Below are positions 44,318 to 53,828 of a stretch of DNA of 64,000 bases, one piece after another. Location of the stretch: positions 1 through 64,000 of the forward strand of contig CAZENQ010000003.1 in assembly GCA_964513655.1 (NCBI GenBank), given 5' to 3'. Made by a program: the position numbers and the translations under genes. Below the pieces are notes generated by a model. The model did no database searches, was not told the origin of the DNA, and saw nothing but the letters and a program-made list of their open reading frames with translations. Each line of letters begins with the position of its first letter. Position 1 is the stretch's first letter. Source of the DNA: G020350405 sp964513655 (GTDB taxonomy: Bacteria > Planctomycetota > Phycisphaerae > Sedimentisphaerales > Anaerobacaceae).

Positions 44318-45826
44318 ATGTGCGAAGACTACATACAAACGGAAGAGTTTTTGCTTGAGGACTTTGAGCAGGGATATTATCTGGCGAGCTATCGCTGGCT
44401 TAAGTGGCTATTGCTAATATTTGCGATAGGAATGCCTGCTGTTATCGCACTGAAAGTTGCGTCAGACAGGATCGCGACATGCTTCCTAGCTTACTTTAAC
44501 TGCGTGTTTATCGGATTTGGATTATGGAGGTTCCTTCGAAAAGGGTCTATCGCAGCAATGGTTCCGTTTCTATTCGCTCCAATCTTGCTACTTGGTTGGC
44601 CGGTTGCTATTTTATACTTTGCTATCTTTTATCCAGCAGCCCATTACGGGACGTTGACGGGTTACGTATCCTACTTTGACGCGGGAGTCAAATTGCAATT
44701 AAGCGTGGCTCTGTTCTTTGCGGGCTATTATTTAATCATTTTCCGAGCGTTAAGGAACGAGCGGCCGAGTGAAGGAGTTGAAGTTTTGCACCCCCGCCGA
44801 TTTGCGAATATTACGACTATTCTTGGCCTTTCAATCATAACATCAAATGCAGTTTCGATGGTTGTGAAATTTCCGGGAGTCTTGGACTATTTAGTTGAGG
44901 GGCTGTTTCATTACCTTAATAGTCTGCTTTTCATCGCTGGTGCTTTAATAAAGGATATATCAAAGGTTGTAAAGATATTGATGTTTTCGGTCCTGACAGT
45001 TGCGGTTCTATTTTTTACGGCTGGGAACGCTCGCGGAATTGCGATTTTTTGTGTTCTGATGTTATTCTTCGGGATGCTTTTTTTCAGTAAGATGAAGCGT
45101 AAGACGAAGCTGATTTTGGCAGTCAGCCTTATTTTTGCATTTCCGATCTATCTTGTAGTAGGTAATACAACGCGTATTTTATTAGGCACAATTGGTTATG
45201 AAGAAGGTTTCGGGTATCGCCTTCAAGTACTGAAGGAATGGCGGTCGATAACAAAGGAACGCCCAGAGGTGTTTGCCACATTTGGCCGCCTATTCTTTAC
45301 AGGTGGGCATGTTATCATTTCACAGACGCCGTCGAGAGTCCCGTATCGGCATTTTTCGCCTGCGCGTTATCCAAAGGAGATGTTGGAAGCATTGATTCTT
45401 CAAAGGTTTTATTATAAGCCTTACTACCGGGGCAGTTTGATGCTGTTAAATTACGGGATGTGTATTATCCCGGGAAAAACCTCGATAGGAGTTTCATTAT
45501 TAGGTTCATTTTGGATTTTGGGTGGTTACCCGTTTATGTTTCTTGGTGGTATTGCCATTGGATTATTGCATAGCTTGTTCATCGTGATCCTGAGACGAGC
45601 TTGGTCTGTATCAAAAGTCAAAGCGTTTATATACTTTAGCATCTTCGCTCCATCGATACTCTGGGCGTCCCGTGTTTCTTTTATCGAACATTGGCGTGAT
45701 ATGGTGTATAGATTAATCTTAGGGTTTATCCTATATCAGGCCGTAAGACTTGTCGTCGGTGAAGCTGGGCATAGCGAACTTACCCTTGAGCAATATTTGA
45801 CTGAAACGGTCGCGGGGGAGAGTTAA
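44318..45826 (+). CDS. Wzy-like polysaccharide polymerase (membrane protein)
   Basis: A 502-residue protein with about ten hydrophobic segments (WLLLIFAIGMPAVIALKVA, VFIGFGLWRFL, FLFAPILLLGWPVAILYFAI, and others) and a large central loop (YEEGFGYRLQVLKEWRSITK, RVPYRHFSPARYPKEM), the layout of O-antigen or exopolysaccharide polymerases. Such proteins share little sequence, so the call rests on topology and context between flippase and glycosyltransferases. The stop overlaps the start of the next gene by one base (TAATG). Confidence 0.7.
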   Translation: MCEDYIQTEEFLLEDFEQGYYLASYRWLKWLLLIFAIGMPAVIALKVASDRIATCFLAYFNCVFIGFGLWRFLRKGSIAAMVPFLFAPILLLGWPVAILYFAIFYPAAHYGTLTGYVSYFDAGVKLQLSVALFFAGYYLIIFRALRNERPSEGVEVLHPRRFANITTILGLSIITSNAVSMVVKFPGVLDYLVEGLFHYLNSLLFIAGALIKDISKVVKILMFSVLTVAVLFFTAGNARGIAIFCVLMLFFGMLFFSKMKRKTKLILAVSLIFAFPIYLVVGNTTRILLGTIGYEEGFGYRLQVLKEWRSITKERPEVFATFGRLFFTGGHVIISQTPSRVPYRHFSPARYPKEMLEALILQRFYYKPYYRGSLMLLNYGMCIIPGKTSIGVSLLGSFWILGGYPFMFLGGIAIGLLHSLFIVILRRAWSVSKVKAFIYFSIFAPSILWASRVSFIEHWRDMVYRLILGFILYQAVRLVVGEAGHSELTLEQYLTETVAGES

Positions 45827-47010
45827 TGATGAATTATCTCGTTGCCGTTGACATATTTTTCCCCGACCAGCCAAGTGGTGCGGGCCGGGTAGCATGGGAT
45901 ATCGCCCAAATGATGCGAGATCAAGGGCACTGCGTCACTATATTTTGCCGCAAACTAACCGATGAAACCGCTGAGTTTTCCGAATACGACGGTGTACAAG
46001 TAATAAGATTTGCTTATCCAAAAACAATTTCGCTGGACCCCTTAAAGCTTTATAAACAGGAAACCGCAGGTTTAAAAGTCGCCGAGAAGTATTTGCCTAT
46101 GAAAAAATGGGATCTGGTGCATATCCATATTCCACTGTTTGGTAAGATTGTTTACCGTGTTCTTGGCAAGGGACCGAAGTATGTCTATACTGTTCACTCT
46201 CCGCTGCTTTTAGAACAAAAAGCTTTCTGGCTGTATACCGGTGTTGCCGGGAAAATCAAGTGGTGTCTGGGGAAGCATCTTTTAAGAAGATTGGAGGGGA
46301 ACTTGCTTATAAAAGTCGACAAGATACACACGTTATCAAATTTTACTAAAGATACAATTAATAACTTTTATGGTGTTGGCGACAAGGTTTCGGTCATACC
46401 CCACTGGTGTCGCGATGGCTTCCATAGAAAACAAAGTAAAACGGAAGCAAGAAATAAACTGGATTTGTCACAGGATGCAAGTGTGCTATTCTCAGTCCGC
46501 CGATTGATCCCACGTATGGGATTAGACGTAGCTATCAAAGCTGTGGCCTCAATATTAAAAGAAAAACAAAGGCTCTATTATGTGATAGCCGGCTCTGGCC
46601 CTCAGGAAAAGAGTCTGAAGGATTTAGTACGCTCGTTAGGAGTTTCTAAGAATATTACCTTTTTAGGTAGGATTAATGACAATTTTCTGAAGATGTACTA
46701 TGAAGCCTCAGATATTTTCATTATGCCGACTCGCCGTCTTGAATGTTTTGGACTTCCCGTTTTAGAATCACTGGCATACGGCCTGCCAGTGATAAGCACT
46801 GATGTGGCAGCTCTTCCCGAATTACTGAAACCTATTCTTCCTGATTACATAGTGCCCGCTGACAATGTTGAGGTGCTTGGGGAAAAGATAAAGGGATTTC
46901 TGGACAAGAAACTTAAGATTGCTCCTCAAGAAAAGTTAGTAAAATATATTAATCAACATTATGGCCGCGAGGTGATACTGCCAAGAATTCGAGAATTTTT
47001 GGAATCTTAG
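45826..47010 (+). CDS. GT4-family glycosyltransferase
   Basis: A 394-residue protein with two Rossmann halves: FPDQPSGAGRVAWDIAQMMR at the N-terminus and the donor-binding C-terminal half (VLFSVRRLIPRMGLDVAIKA, YYVIAGSGPQEKSLKDLVRS, FIMPTRRLECFGLPVLESLA). The E-x7-E motif is ECFGLPVLE. It would add one sugar to the lipid-linked unit on the cytoplasmic side. Coupled to the polymerase gene by a one-base overlap. Confidence 0.9.
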   Translation: MMNYLVAVDIFFPDQPSGAGRVAWDIAQMMRDQGHCVTIFCRKLTDETAEFSEYDGVQVIRFAYPKTISLDPLKLYKQETAGLKVAEKYLPMKKWDLVHIHIPLFGKIVYRVLGKGPKYVYTVHSPLLLEQKAFWLYTGVAGKIKWCLGKHLLRRLEGNLLIKVDKIHTLSNFTKDTINNFYGVGDKVSVIPHWCRDGFHRKQSKTEARNKLDLSQDASVLFSVRRLIPRMGLDVAIKAVASILKEKQRLYYVIAGSGPQEKSLKDLVRSLGVSKNITFLGRINDNFLKMYYEASDIFIMPTRRLECFGLPVLESLAYGLPVISTDVAALPELLKPILPDYIVPADNVEVLGEKIKGFLDKKLKIAPQEKLVKYINQHYGREVILPRIREFLES

Positions 47011-47075
47011 CGAAATACTTAATTTTTTGTACATGTCTCATTGCACTTCAATATTAATCGGGTCGAATTACTTAG

Positions 47076-48245
47076 ATGATATTTCTTTATATAACAGATG
47101 ACCTTGCTTATAAAGGTGAGGATGGTAGATTTTATTATTCAGTTAATTATGCTATAGAATATATGCTCGAAAGACTGCCGCGGATAACAGAATTTATCCT
47201 TTGGACAAGAATTCAACATAAGGAAAACATAAACAATTTACTCCCTTTTCCTACTCGAGTTGGTAATTGCAAGGTGACTATAACAGGTCCTTCGGTTGGT
47301 TTCCAAAATCCTATTCAATGGCCAATATTATTAGCGGCTAATTTTTTAAAATTGAAGAGGGAAGTTTTGAGATCGAACATCGTGCTGTTGAGAATTCCGA
47401 TGTTATTCTCGTGTTTAGCCTACCATTTAGTACGAAGCAATCAAATCGTAACATCTTTACAGGTAACTGATCCACAAATCTCTATCCCGTTAATTCTCCC
47501 TAAATTAAAATTTATGGCTGGATTGCTGGCAAATTATTGCAAAAGGATTGCATCTCGATCAGATAAAGCCTTTTTTGTATCAGACGCTCTAAGGGAAATA
47601 TATGGAGACGAAGACTGCGGTGATCTTGTATGTAACGAATCTCGCCTCACTAAGGATATGATAATCGATACTCCTTGTTTTGACCCTCACCGTCCTGCTC
47701 GCGTTGTGTATGTTGGGAGATTAATGCCGGAAAAAGGAGTTGACACTTTGTTGCGGGCTATTGCAGAGGTCGTAAAAAAAATGCCTATTGAACTGTGGAT
47801 TGTTGGCAATGGTCCAATCAAGAGCGAACTTGAACTTTTAGCGAAAAATGCAGGCATCACGAATTCTATTAAGTGGTTGGGATATCTAAAGTGGGGAAAA
47901 GAGTTATTCGAAAGAATCAGACAGTGCGATACATTAGTGCTTCCTTCTCATACAGAGGCACTAGGGCTAGTTACTATAGAGGGAATGAGCCAAGGATTAG
48001 TAATTATTGGAACGTCAGTAGGAGGTATTCCCGAAATTTTAGGACATGGTGATAGCGGCATACTAATACCACCAAGAGATCATAGAAAATTAGCTGAGGC
48101 CATTGAAGATTCTATTTTAGATACAAAGCTAAGAAAAAGGCTTATCACCAAAGGCTTAAAACAAGCCGAGAGAAATTGTATCGATAATGGAGCTGGGAAA
48201 ATGGCCCAAGCGATTTCTACTTTGATAGAAAAAAACATAAAGTAA
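47076..48245 (+). CDS. GT4-family glycosyltransferase
   Basis: A 389-residue protein. The C-terminal half is typical (ARVVYVGRLMPEKGVDTLLR, ELWIVGNGPIKSELELLAKN, LPSHTEALGLVTIEGMSQGL with the E-x7-E motif EALGLVTIE, GIPEILGHGDSGILIPP). The N-terminal half is less typical, lacking a clear 'GG.ER' loop, so the acceptor is unknown. Codon use is visibly AT-rich compared with the flanking housekeeping genes, which is common for acquired surface-polysaccharide genes. Confidence 0.88.
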   Translation: MIFLYITDDLAYKGEDGRFYYSVNYAIEYMLERLPRITEFILWTRIQHKENINNLLPFPTRVGNCKVTITGPSVGFQNPIQWPILLAANFLKLKREVLRSNIVLLRIPMLFSCLAYHLVRSNQIVTSLQVTDPQISIPLILPKLKFMAGLLANYCKRIASRSDKAFFVSDALREIYGDEDCGDLVCNESRLTKDMIIDTPCFDPHRPARVVYVGRLMPEKGVDTLLRAIAEVVKKMPIELWIVGNGPIKSELELLAKNAGITNSIKWLGYLKWGKELFERIRQCDTLVLPSHTEALGLVTIEGMSQGLVIIGTSVGGIPEILGHGDSGILIPPRDHRKLAEAIEDSILDTKLRKRLITKGLKQAERNCIDNGAGKMAQAISTLIEKNIK

Positions 48246-48271
48246 GCAAGTCTAGAAACTGCATAGACAGA

Positions 48272-49438
48272 ATGCGAAAAACAAAAATAGCTATCATAGC
48301 ACATAGCTGTCGTGTTGGCGGTTCGATGCTAGGTGTGCGCAATATTATAAGCAGAATCAAAGACGTCACGCAAAAAGAAAATTTTTTATTTGTATGCCCT
48401 GCAAATTGTGGTTATGAGCAAATATCATTACCAGCTGATAGCGAATTGTTTATATACCAAGATAACCACTCCTTTGTAAAGAGATACTGGTTTGACAGAG
48501 TTAAACTTATCAAGATCATAAAAAAATATGAGCCTGATGTTATACTCAGCTGCACTAATGAAGGTATTTCAAATGCCCCTGTTCCTCAGGCTATGCTTTT
48601 CCACACGGCCTATCCTGTATATAGCAAAAAACACTATCCCCAGATAACTACCAAAGACAGACTAAGATTCAATTTACTAAAAAGACAAATCACGAAATCA
48701 CTGCCGACAACAAACCTCGTATTAACACAAACTCCAATCATGAAGCAAAGATTCGCCAAGACCTTCCCCTATCCGGAAGACCAGATTAAAATACTACCTT
48801 GGCCCGTACCTTCAGATATAAATCCTTCTAGTACAACAAAGCCTCCGTCGGTTATTGATAGTTCATCAGACAATTTCTATATTCTGATACTGACCCGGTA
48901 CCTTGCACACAGAAATCCTCGAATTATTATCTCACTATACGACCAATTCAAAGACCAGCTAGAAGATAAGAAAATTAAGTTTATCACTACGATAGAACCG
49001 GACGACTACCCCGGAGCAAAATCATTCCTTGAGCAAATTCAGAGAAACGGTGTGAAGAACATCGTTATAAACGTTGGTTCTCTGGCACGCGAGGAGGTGT
49101 TGGGGTATTATTTGCATTGCCATGTTCTCTGGTTACCGACTTTAGCAGAAACGTTATGCCTGCCATATCTTGAAGCGATGGCAATGGGATTGCCAGTGAT
49201 GGCACCGGATCTTGATTTTGCTCGCTATGTATGCTGTGACGCCGCAACTTATTATAACCCATTTGACATAGAATCAATCTTCAGAGCTTTGATGAGAATA
49301 ACACAGAGAAAGGAGTTAAGACAAACGTTGACCATAAGGGGCAAAAGACAACTTGCAGATAACAATAAATTTGCAAAAAATTGGGATGAACTTGCCAAAA
49401 GTATCATGAAAAGCATAGCAAATCTGGTGGGCAAATAA
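48272..49438 (+). CDS. GT4-family glycosyltransferase
   Basis: A 388-residue protein. N-terminal half: KIAIIAHSCRVGGSMLGVRN and VILSCTNEGISNAPVPQAML; C-terminal half: ILILTRYLAHRNPRIIISLY, VNVGSLAREEVLGYYLHCHV, LPTLAETLCLPYLEAMAMGL with the E-x7-E motif ETLCLPYLE. Its RYLAHRNP loop differs from the usual 'R....KG' donor loop. The stop lies one base before the next gene, so they are coupled. Confidence 0.86.
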   Translation: MRKTKIAIIAHSCRVGGSMLGVRNIISRIKDVTQKENFLFVCPANCGYEQISLPADSELFIYQDNHSFVKRYWFDRVKLIKIIKKYEPDVILSCTNEGISNAPVPQAMLFHTAYPVYSKKHYPQITTKDRLRFNLLKRQITKSLPTTNLVLTQTPIMKQRFAKTFPYPEDQIKILPWPVPSDINPSSTTKPPSVIDSSSDNFYILILTRYLAHRNPRIIISLYDQFKDQLEDKKIKFITTIEPDDYPGAKSFLEQIQRNGVKNIVINVGSLAREEVLGYYLHCHVLWLPTLAETLCLPYLEAMAMGLPVMAPDLDFARYVCCDAATYYNPFDIESIFRALMRITQRKELRQTLTIRGKRQLADNNKFAKNWDELAKSIMKSIANLVGK

Positions 49439-49439
49439 A

Positions 49440-50678
49440 ATGCGGTTATGGCTGGTAAATCCATTTGACCCTTTACCAGGAGATCCAGAAATTCCTGAAG
49501 TACGCTATGCCAGTCTGGCCAGAGCATTTGCCTGCAACGGACATAAAGTCCTGTGGTGGACGAGTAACTTCAATCATCGGTTCAAGCGATTTCTTGATGA
49601 AAAGAGAATAACACAGGTATGTAAGAATGTTGGTATAGAAATCCAGTTTATGGATGCAATTGCTTATAAGAAAAATGTGAGCTTGAAACGGGTATTAAAT
49701 CATTATCTGTTAGCGAAAAACTTCTCTAAGATGTCGAGGAAATTACCTCTGAGACCTGATGTTATTATTGCCAGTACTCCGCCTTTAATGCTGGCCCAAG
49801 AGGCTGCTAAATATGCAAAGGAAAACTACGTCAAACTTATTGTAGATACTCAGGATATATGGCCGGAAGTGTTTTACCCTATATTCCCAAAATTTCTGCG
49901 GCCATTCGCTTCCTTACTTTTACGGCCATGGCATACGGCAAGTAAAAAGGCCTATCAATTAGCTGATGCATACACCTGTACTGCAGAAGAATACCTGAAC
50001 CACTCACAACAACTGGGGGGAAAGAAAAAACCATTTGCAGTTATTCCATTAGGAGTGGATTATCAATTGTTCAATAATGCTGCATCAGCAGGAATTTGTG
50101 CTGAATTCAAAAAACCTAAAGGCGAAATATGGTTTATTTACGCTGGGAGCATAACAAGAAATCACGACTTTTTAACTCCAATTCATGCCTTCGCCGAAGT
50201 ATACAAATCTCTTAAGGCGCCTTCCAAATTGTTTATTGTAGGTGCTGGGTATCTTTCTGACCTGGTTAAAGACGCTATAGGAAGATACAATACAACTAAG
50301 ATAATGCAAACTGGCTTTTTAAGCATGGAAAAGCTTGCTTATTTATTAACTCAATGCGACATAGGTTTTAATGCAAGCTGGCCGGAAACAAGAATTTTTC
50401 TTCCATACAGGCTGTTTCATTACTTCGCCGGTGGTCTTGCTGTTTTAAATACCATGCCGGGCGAATGCAGCCAGATTCTAAAACAAAACAACTGTGGGCT
50501 GGATTATGAAGCCGGGAATGTTGATGATTGTTCAAGGGCCATAAATGAAGTTGTCAGCGATTTAAGTAGACTTCGAATAATGCAAGTAAATTCGCGCAAC
50601 CTGGCAATAAATGCTTATGAACAAAAAGTTTTATATCAGCAATATGTAAAATTTATTGAAGATCTTATATGCACGTAG
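49440..50678 (+). CDS. GT4-like glycosyltransferase (WbuB/WcaI-like)
   Basis: A 412-residue protein. The N-terminus (RLWLVNPFDPLPGDPEIPEV, RYASLARAFACNGHKVLWWT) and DTQDIWPEVFYPIFPKFLRP are typical of the WbuB/WcaI-like branch, often fucosamine- or fucose-related transferases. The C-terminal half has IWFIYAGSITRNHDFLTPIH and DIGFNASWPETRIFLPYRLF; the canonical E-x7-E pair is replaced, as is common in this branch. Given Gmd/Fcl in the same locus, a fucosyl donor is possible but inferred. Confidence 0.83.
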   Translation: MRLWLVNPFDPLPGDPEIPEVRYASLARAFACNGHKVLWWTSNFNHRFKRFLDEKRITQVCKNVGIEIQFMDAIAYKKNVSLKRVLNHYLLAKNFSKMSRKLPLRPDVIIASTPPLMLAQEAAKYAKENYVKLIVDTQDIWPEVFYPIFPKFLRPFASLLLRPWHTASKKAYQLADAYTCTAEEYLNHSQQLGGKKKPFAVIPLGVDYQLFNNAASAGICAEFKKPKGEIWFIYAGSITRNHDFLTPIHAFAEVYKSLKAPSKLFIVGAGYLSDLVKDAIGRYNTTKIMQTGFLSMEKLAYLLTQCDIGFNASWPETRIFLPYRLFHYFAGGLAVLNTMPGECSQILKQNNCGLDYEAGNVDDCSRAINEVVSDLSRLRIMQVNSRNLAINAYEQKVLYQQYVKFIEDLICT

Positions 50679-50700
50679 TTGATTTACACTTTTGATAATC

Positions 50701-50746
50701 ATGTGGGGTATAGCAGGTGCAATATGTGTGGTATAGCAGGTGCAAT
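50701..50746 (+). repeat. 23-bp tandem duplication over the asnB start
   Basis: 50701-50723 and 50724-50746 are adjacent copies of ATGTGGGGTATAGCAGGTGC plus AAT, differing at one base (G versus T at the sixth position). The first copy supplies the AGCAGGTG sequence 4 bases before the ATG of the second. Confidence 0.85.
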
Positions 50747-52550
50747 AAATTATAAAAAGTATAATCTAAACGAAGCCCAAAAAAGCCTCTTACACCGGGG
50801 TCCAGACGAGCAAAGCAAATTTTACCATCAAAATGTTGCCTTTGTTCATACCAGGTTAGCTATCCAAGACATAAAAATGGGAAAGCAGCCGATGCATTAC
50901 GGCCCCTATACAATAGTGTTTGATGGGGCGCTTTATAACCATTTAGAGCTTAGAAAAAATTTAGAAGACACCTTTTCCACACAGAGCGACGCAGAAACCC
51001 TGCTACACCTTTACGCAAAATATAAAGAAAAGTGCCTGGATATGCTTGATGGCATGTTTGCGTTTGCTATTCTGGACAAAGAAAAGGGGGAGATTTTCCT
51101 TGCACGTGATAGAGTTGGCGGAAAGCCGCTCTATATCTATAAGGACGCAGACAGCTTGTTATTTGCAAGCGAACTTAATGCAATCAGGGAAGCAATAAAG
51201 CTGCAGATTGATAGTGAAAAAATCTATAACTATGTAAGGACCGGTTTTTTCTATAAAACGAACACTCCCTACAAAAACATCACTGCAGTAGAGGCGGGAA
51301 CTTTTGCAAAGGTCAACATAAATGCCCTAAACATTAAAGTGGAAAAGTGGTGGAATGTTTTTGATTACTATAGTAACCCCTTGGAAGTATCGTTTGATTC
51401 AGCTTTGCGACAGGTCGAGCATCTGCTGCAACAATCGGTCAAGAGCAGGCTCGAAGGTTCAGACCTGGAAGTGGGAGCGTTTTTGAGCGGTGGAATCGAT
51501 AGTTCGCTGATAACGGCGATAGCTTCGCGCTGTAAGAAAAAACTGAAAACGTTTACCGTTTCGTTTGAAGGCTCTTATGATGAGACCCCACTTGCAAGAC
51601 TGGTGGCCGAAAAATATGACACGGATCACACAGAGCTAAGTATCTCGTTTGATAACCTGCAAGATGATTTGGAAAAGATACTGCTCAACTATGGAGAACC
51701 GTTCGCCGATAACTCTGCGGTTCCCAGCTACTATGTTAGCAGGGAAGCAAAGAAGTATCTTAAACTTGTTTTGAATGGTGACGGAGGGGATGAGATTTTT
51801 GGTGGGTACAGACGCTATGTCCCGTTTACCAGGGTCGATTTTTTTGGCTTGCCCTTCGTTGTCAAGTGGTTAGCGAATATCGCGAATTTCGTATTTCCCA
51901 TTTCTCACGACAAGAAGTCAATATACAATTATTTATATCGTCTTAGTCAGTTGGCAGGTAAAAAAGGCGTAACGTGCTACTACAGCGCGACGACTGATTT
52001 GATGGAAGGATTCCAGGAGAATATACTAACAGATGACAGTTACCTCGACGATGCCCGGAAAGACTTTGAATTTATAAACAACTCAGGGGTATCTGGCCTA
52101 AGAAAGATTATGACTATGGATTTTAACACACTGCTTTGTGGACCCCTATTTGTAAAAATGGACATTGCAGCCATGGCTAATTCACTTGTGTTAAGATGTC
52201 CTTTCTTAAGCAAAGATCTGCTTGAGTATGTACCGAGATTGCCGGATAGATACAAGGTAGCAAACAAAACAACAAAGTATATATTACGGGAATTGGCAAA
52301 AAAATATTTACCAAAAGAATTAATTAACCAACCCAAAAGAGGATTCGAGGTACCACTCAAAAAATGGATAGAGAATGATCTTAAAGATATAGTTTTCGGT
52401 TATTTAGATGGAAACTGCTATTGCCAGAATTTCATAAAAAGAAAATTTGTATCGGATCTACTGTATAAAAAAATAAAAATCTCGGACGAGAAAAGGGCGA
52501 AAATCCTTTGGGCCTTACTGTCATTAGAAATCTGGCATAAAAATTTGTAA
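50724..52550 (+). CDS. asnB: Asparagine synthase (glutamine-hydrolysing)
   Basis: A 608-residue protein. The start is set at 50724 because AsnB needs Cys right after Met (MCGIAGAIN); an open frame reaches 50679 but would bury this Cys. The glutaminase domain (~1-210) has SLLHRGPDEQ and TIVFDGALYNHLELRK; the synthetase domain has the PP-loop FLSGGIDSSLITAI and NGDGGDEIFGGYRRY. AsnB-like proteins are common in polysaccharide loci, where some amidate uronic acids instead of making asparagine. The start region carries a 23-bp tandem duplication that seems to provide its ribosome site. Confidence 0.9.
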   Translation: MCGIAGAINYKKYNLNEAQKSLLHRGPDEQSKFYHQNVAFVHTRLAIQDIKMGKQPMHYGPYTIVFDGALYNHLELRKNLEDTFSTQSDAETLLHLYAKYKEKCLDMLDGMFAFAILDKEKGEIFLARDRVGGKPLYIYKDADSLLFASELNAIREAIKLQIDSEKIYNYVRTGFFYKTNTPYKNITAVEAGTFAKVNINALNIKVEKWWNVFDYYSNPLEVSFDSALRQVEHLLQQSVKSRLEGSDLEVGAFLSGGIDSSLITAIASRCKKKLKTFTVSFEGSYDETPLARLVAEKYDTDHTELSISFDNLQDDLEKILLNYGEPFADNSAVPSYYVSREAKKYLKLVLNGDGGDEIFGGYRRYVPFTRVDFFGLPFVVKWLANIANFVFPISHDKKSIYNYLYRLSQLAGKKGVTCYYSATTDLMEGFQENILTDDSYLDDARKDFEFINNSGVSGLRKIMTMDFNTLLCGPLFVKMDIAAMANSLVLRCPFLSKDLLEYVPRLPDRYKVANKTTKYILRELAKKYLPKELINQPKRGFEVPLKKWIENDLKDIVFGYLDGNCYCQNFIKRKFVSDLLYKKIKISDEKRAKILWALLSLEIWHKNL

Positions 52551-52563
52551 AAAGTCCCTTGCC

Positions 52564-53709
52564 ATGAAAAATCAAGCCCAAACCATTAAAATTGCTCACA
52601 TTGCCACGACTTACCAGTCAATAGTCACGATTCTCCACACCAAGCTCAGGTTGCTTAATGAATATGGAAATCTGGAAATAAAAGCCATTTCGTCCAGTCC
52701 ACTTATCAAAACTTCTCGCAAGCCTACAGTCAGACATATAACAGTTGAAATTGCTCGCAGCATCAAACCTTTTTCTGATATCAAGAGCATTTGGGCGCTT
52801 TATAAAATCCTAAAAAATAAAAATTTTGACATCGTACATTCTCATACAGCCAAGGCAGGTATGATTACTGCAATCGCTGCCAGGATGGCAAGAATCCCCC
52901 TTGTTTGTCATACATACCATGGCCTTCCTTTTTTTGAAGGGCAAAACAAAATCAAATATTTTATTTACAAATTTTTAGAACAAGTTGCCTGCAGATTTAG
53001 GAATTACGCTTTCACTCAAAATACAAGGGATTTAAATCAAACCATCAAGCTTATGAGCAGACCTGAGCGTGTTTTTGTCGAAGGCAATGGCGTAGATATT
53101 GAACATATTAATAAAACAGCACCCAGTCAATTACGGAGCGCCCTGGGAGATTATCCATGTGAGGGCCTTAGACTTGTTCTCCTTAGCCGATTTGAACCCG
53201 TGAAACGCGTTGATAACTTCGTCAGGGTCGTAGAAAAACTCAAACAAAGCAATCTAAAAATATCCTGCGTAGTGGCAGGAACAGGAATACTTGAAGGCTA
53301 TTTGCACAAGCTCGTATCCGAAATGCACTTACAAGATTGTATTAATATTGTCGGATTCTCAGATAGACCTCTTGGATTAATTGCCGCAAGTGATATTCTT
53401 GTTCTCTGTTCAGAAAAAGAAGGGCTACCACGTTCCATCATGGAAGCCATGGCTCTCCAAAAACCCGTCGTTGCCACTGATGTATCAGGCACGCGGGAAA
53501 TAGTAGTCGATGGCGAAACAGGATTTCTGACCGATTTTGACGATATCGCTGCTATGGCAGAAAAAATCATAATACTGCTCAAAAACTCTGAATTAAGAAA
53601 AGCAATGGGTGCACATGGCCTAAAAAGAATCATAGAACATTACTCTGAAACCAAAATAGTTGAAAAACTTTACAAATTTTACTGCTCAAAAATACCTGTT
53701 TGCCAATAG
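52564..53709 (+). CDS. GT4-family glycosyltransferase
   Basis: A 381-residue protein with the features of the WbpH/PglA-like branch: FDIVHSHTAKAGMITAIAAR, VCHTYHGLPFFEGQNKIKYF, VEGNGVDIEHINK, LVLLSRFEPVKRVDNFVRVV, and VLCSEKEGLPRSIMEAMALQ with E-x7-E (EGLPRSIME). Its last residues (SKIPVCQ) run straight into a fragment of a second glycosyltransferase in another frame, which suggests that a deletion or recombination fused this region. Confidence 0.87.
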   Translation: MKNQAQTIKIAHIATTYQSIVTILHTKLRLLNEYGNLEIKAISSSPLIKTSRKPTVRHITVEIARSIKPFSDIKSIWALYKILKNKNFDIVHSHTAKAGMITAIAARMARIPLVCHTYHGLPFFEGQNKIKYFIYKFLEQVACRFRNYAFTQNTRDLNQTIKLMSRPERVFVEGNGVDIEHINKTAPSQLRSALGDYPCEGLRLVLLSRFEPVKRVDNFVRVVEKLKQSNLKISCVVAGTGILEGYLHKLVSEMHLQDCINIVGFSDRPLGLIAASDILVLCSEKEGLPRSIMEAMALQKPVVATDVSGTREIVVDGETGFLTDFDDIAAMAEKIIILLKNSELRKAMGAHGLKRIIEHYSETKIVEKLYKFYCSKIPVCQ

Positions 53710-53806
53710 TAGCAACCAGTATTCGCGGCTACAGACAAGTTGTTGAAGATGGGATAACAGGATTGCTCGTGCCCTTAGGTGACAGGGGTGCTTTAGCTTC
53801 GGCAAT

Positions 53807-53809
53807 TAA
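53807..53809 (+). repeat. Target-site duplication (left)
   Basis: TAA directly before the IS; the same TAA follows at 54704-54706. A 3-bp TNA duplication fits one branch of the IS5 family. Confidence 0.7.
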
Positions 53810-53828
53810 GAACTTCTAACAAAATGAA
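53810..53828 (+). repeat. IS left terminal inverted repeat
   Basis: GAACTTCTAACAAAATGAA, perfect match to the complement of the right end. Confidence 0.9.
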
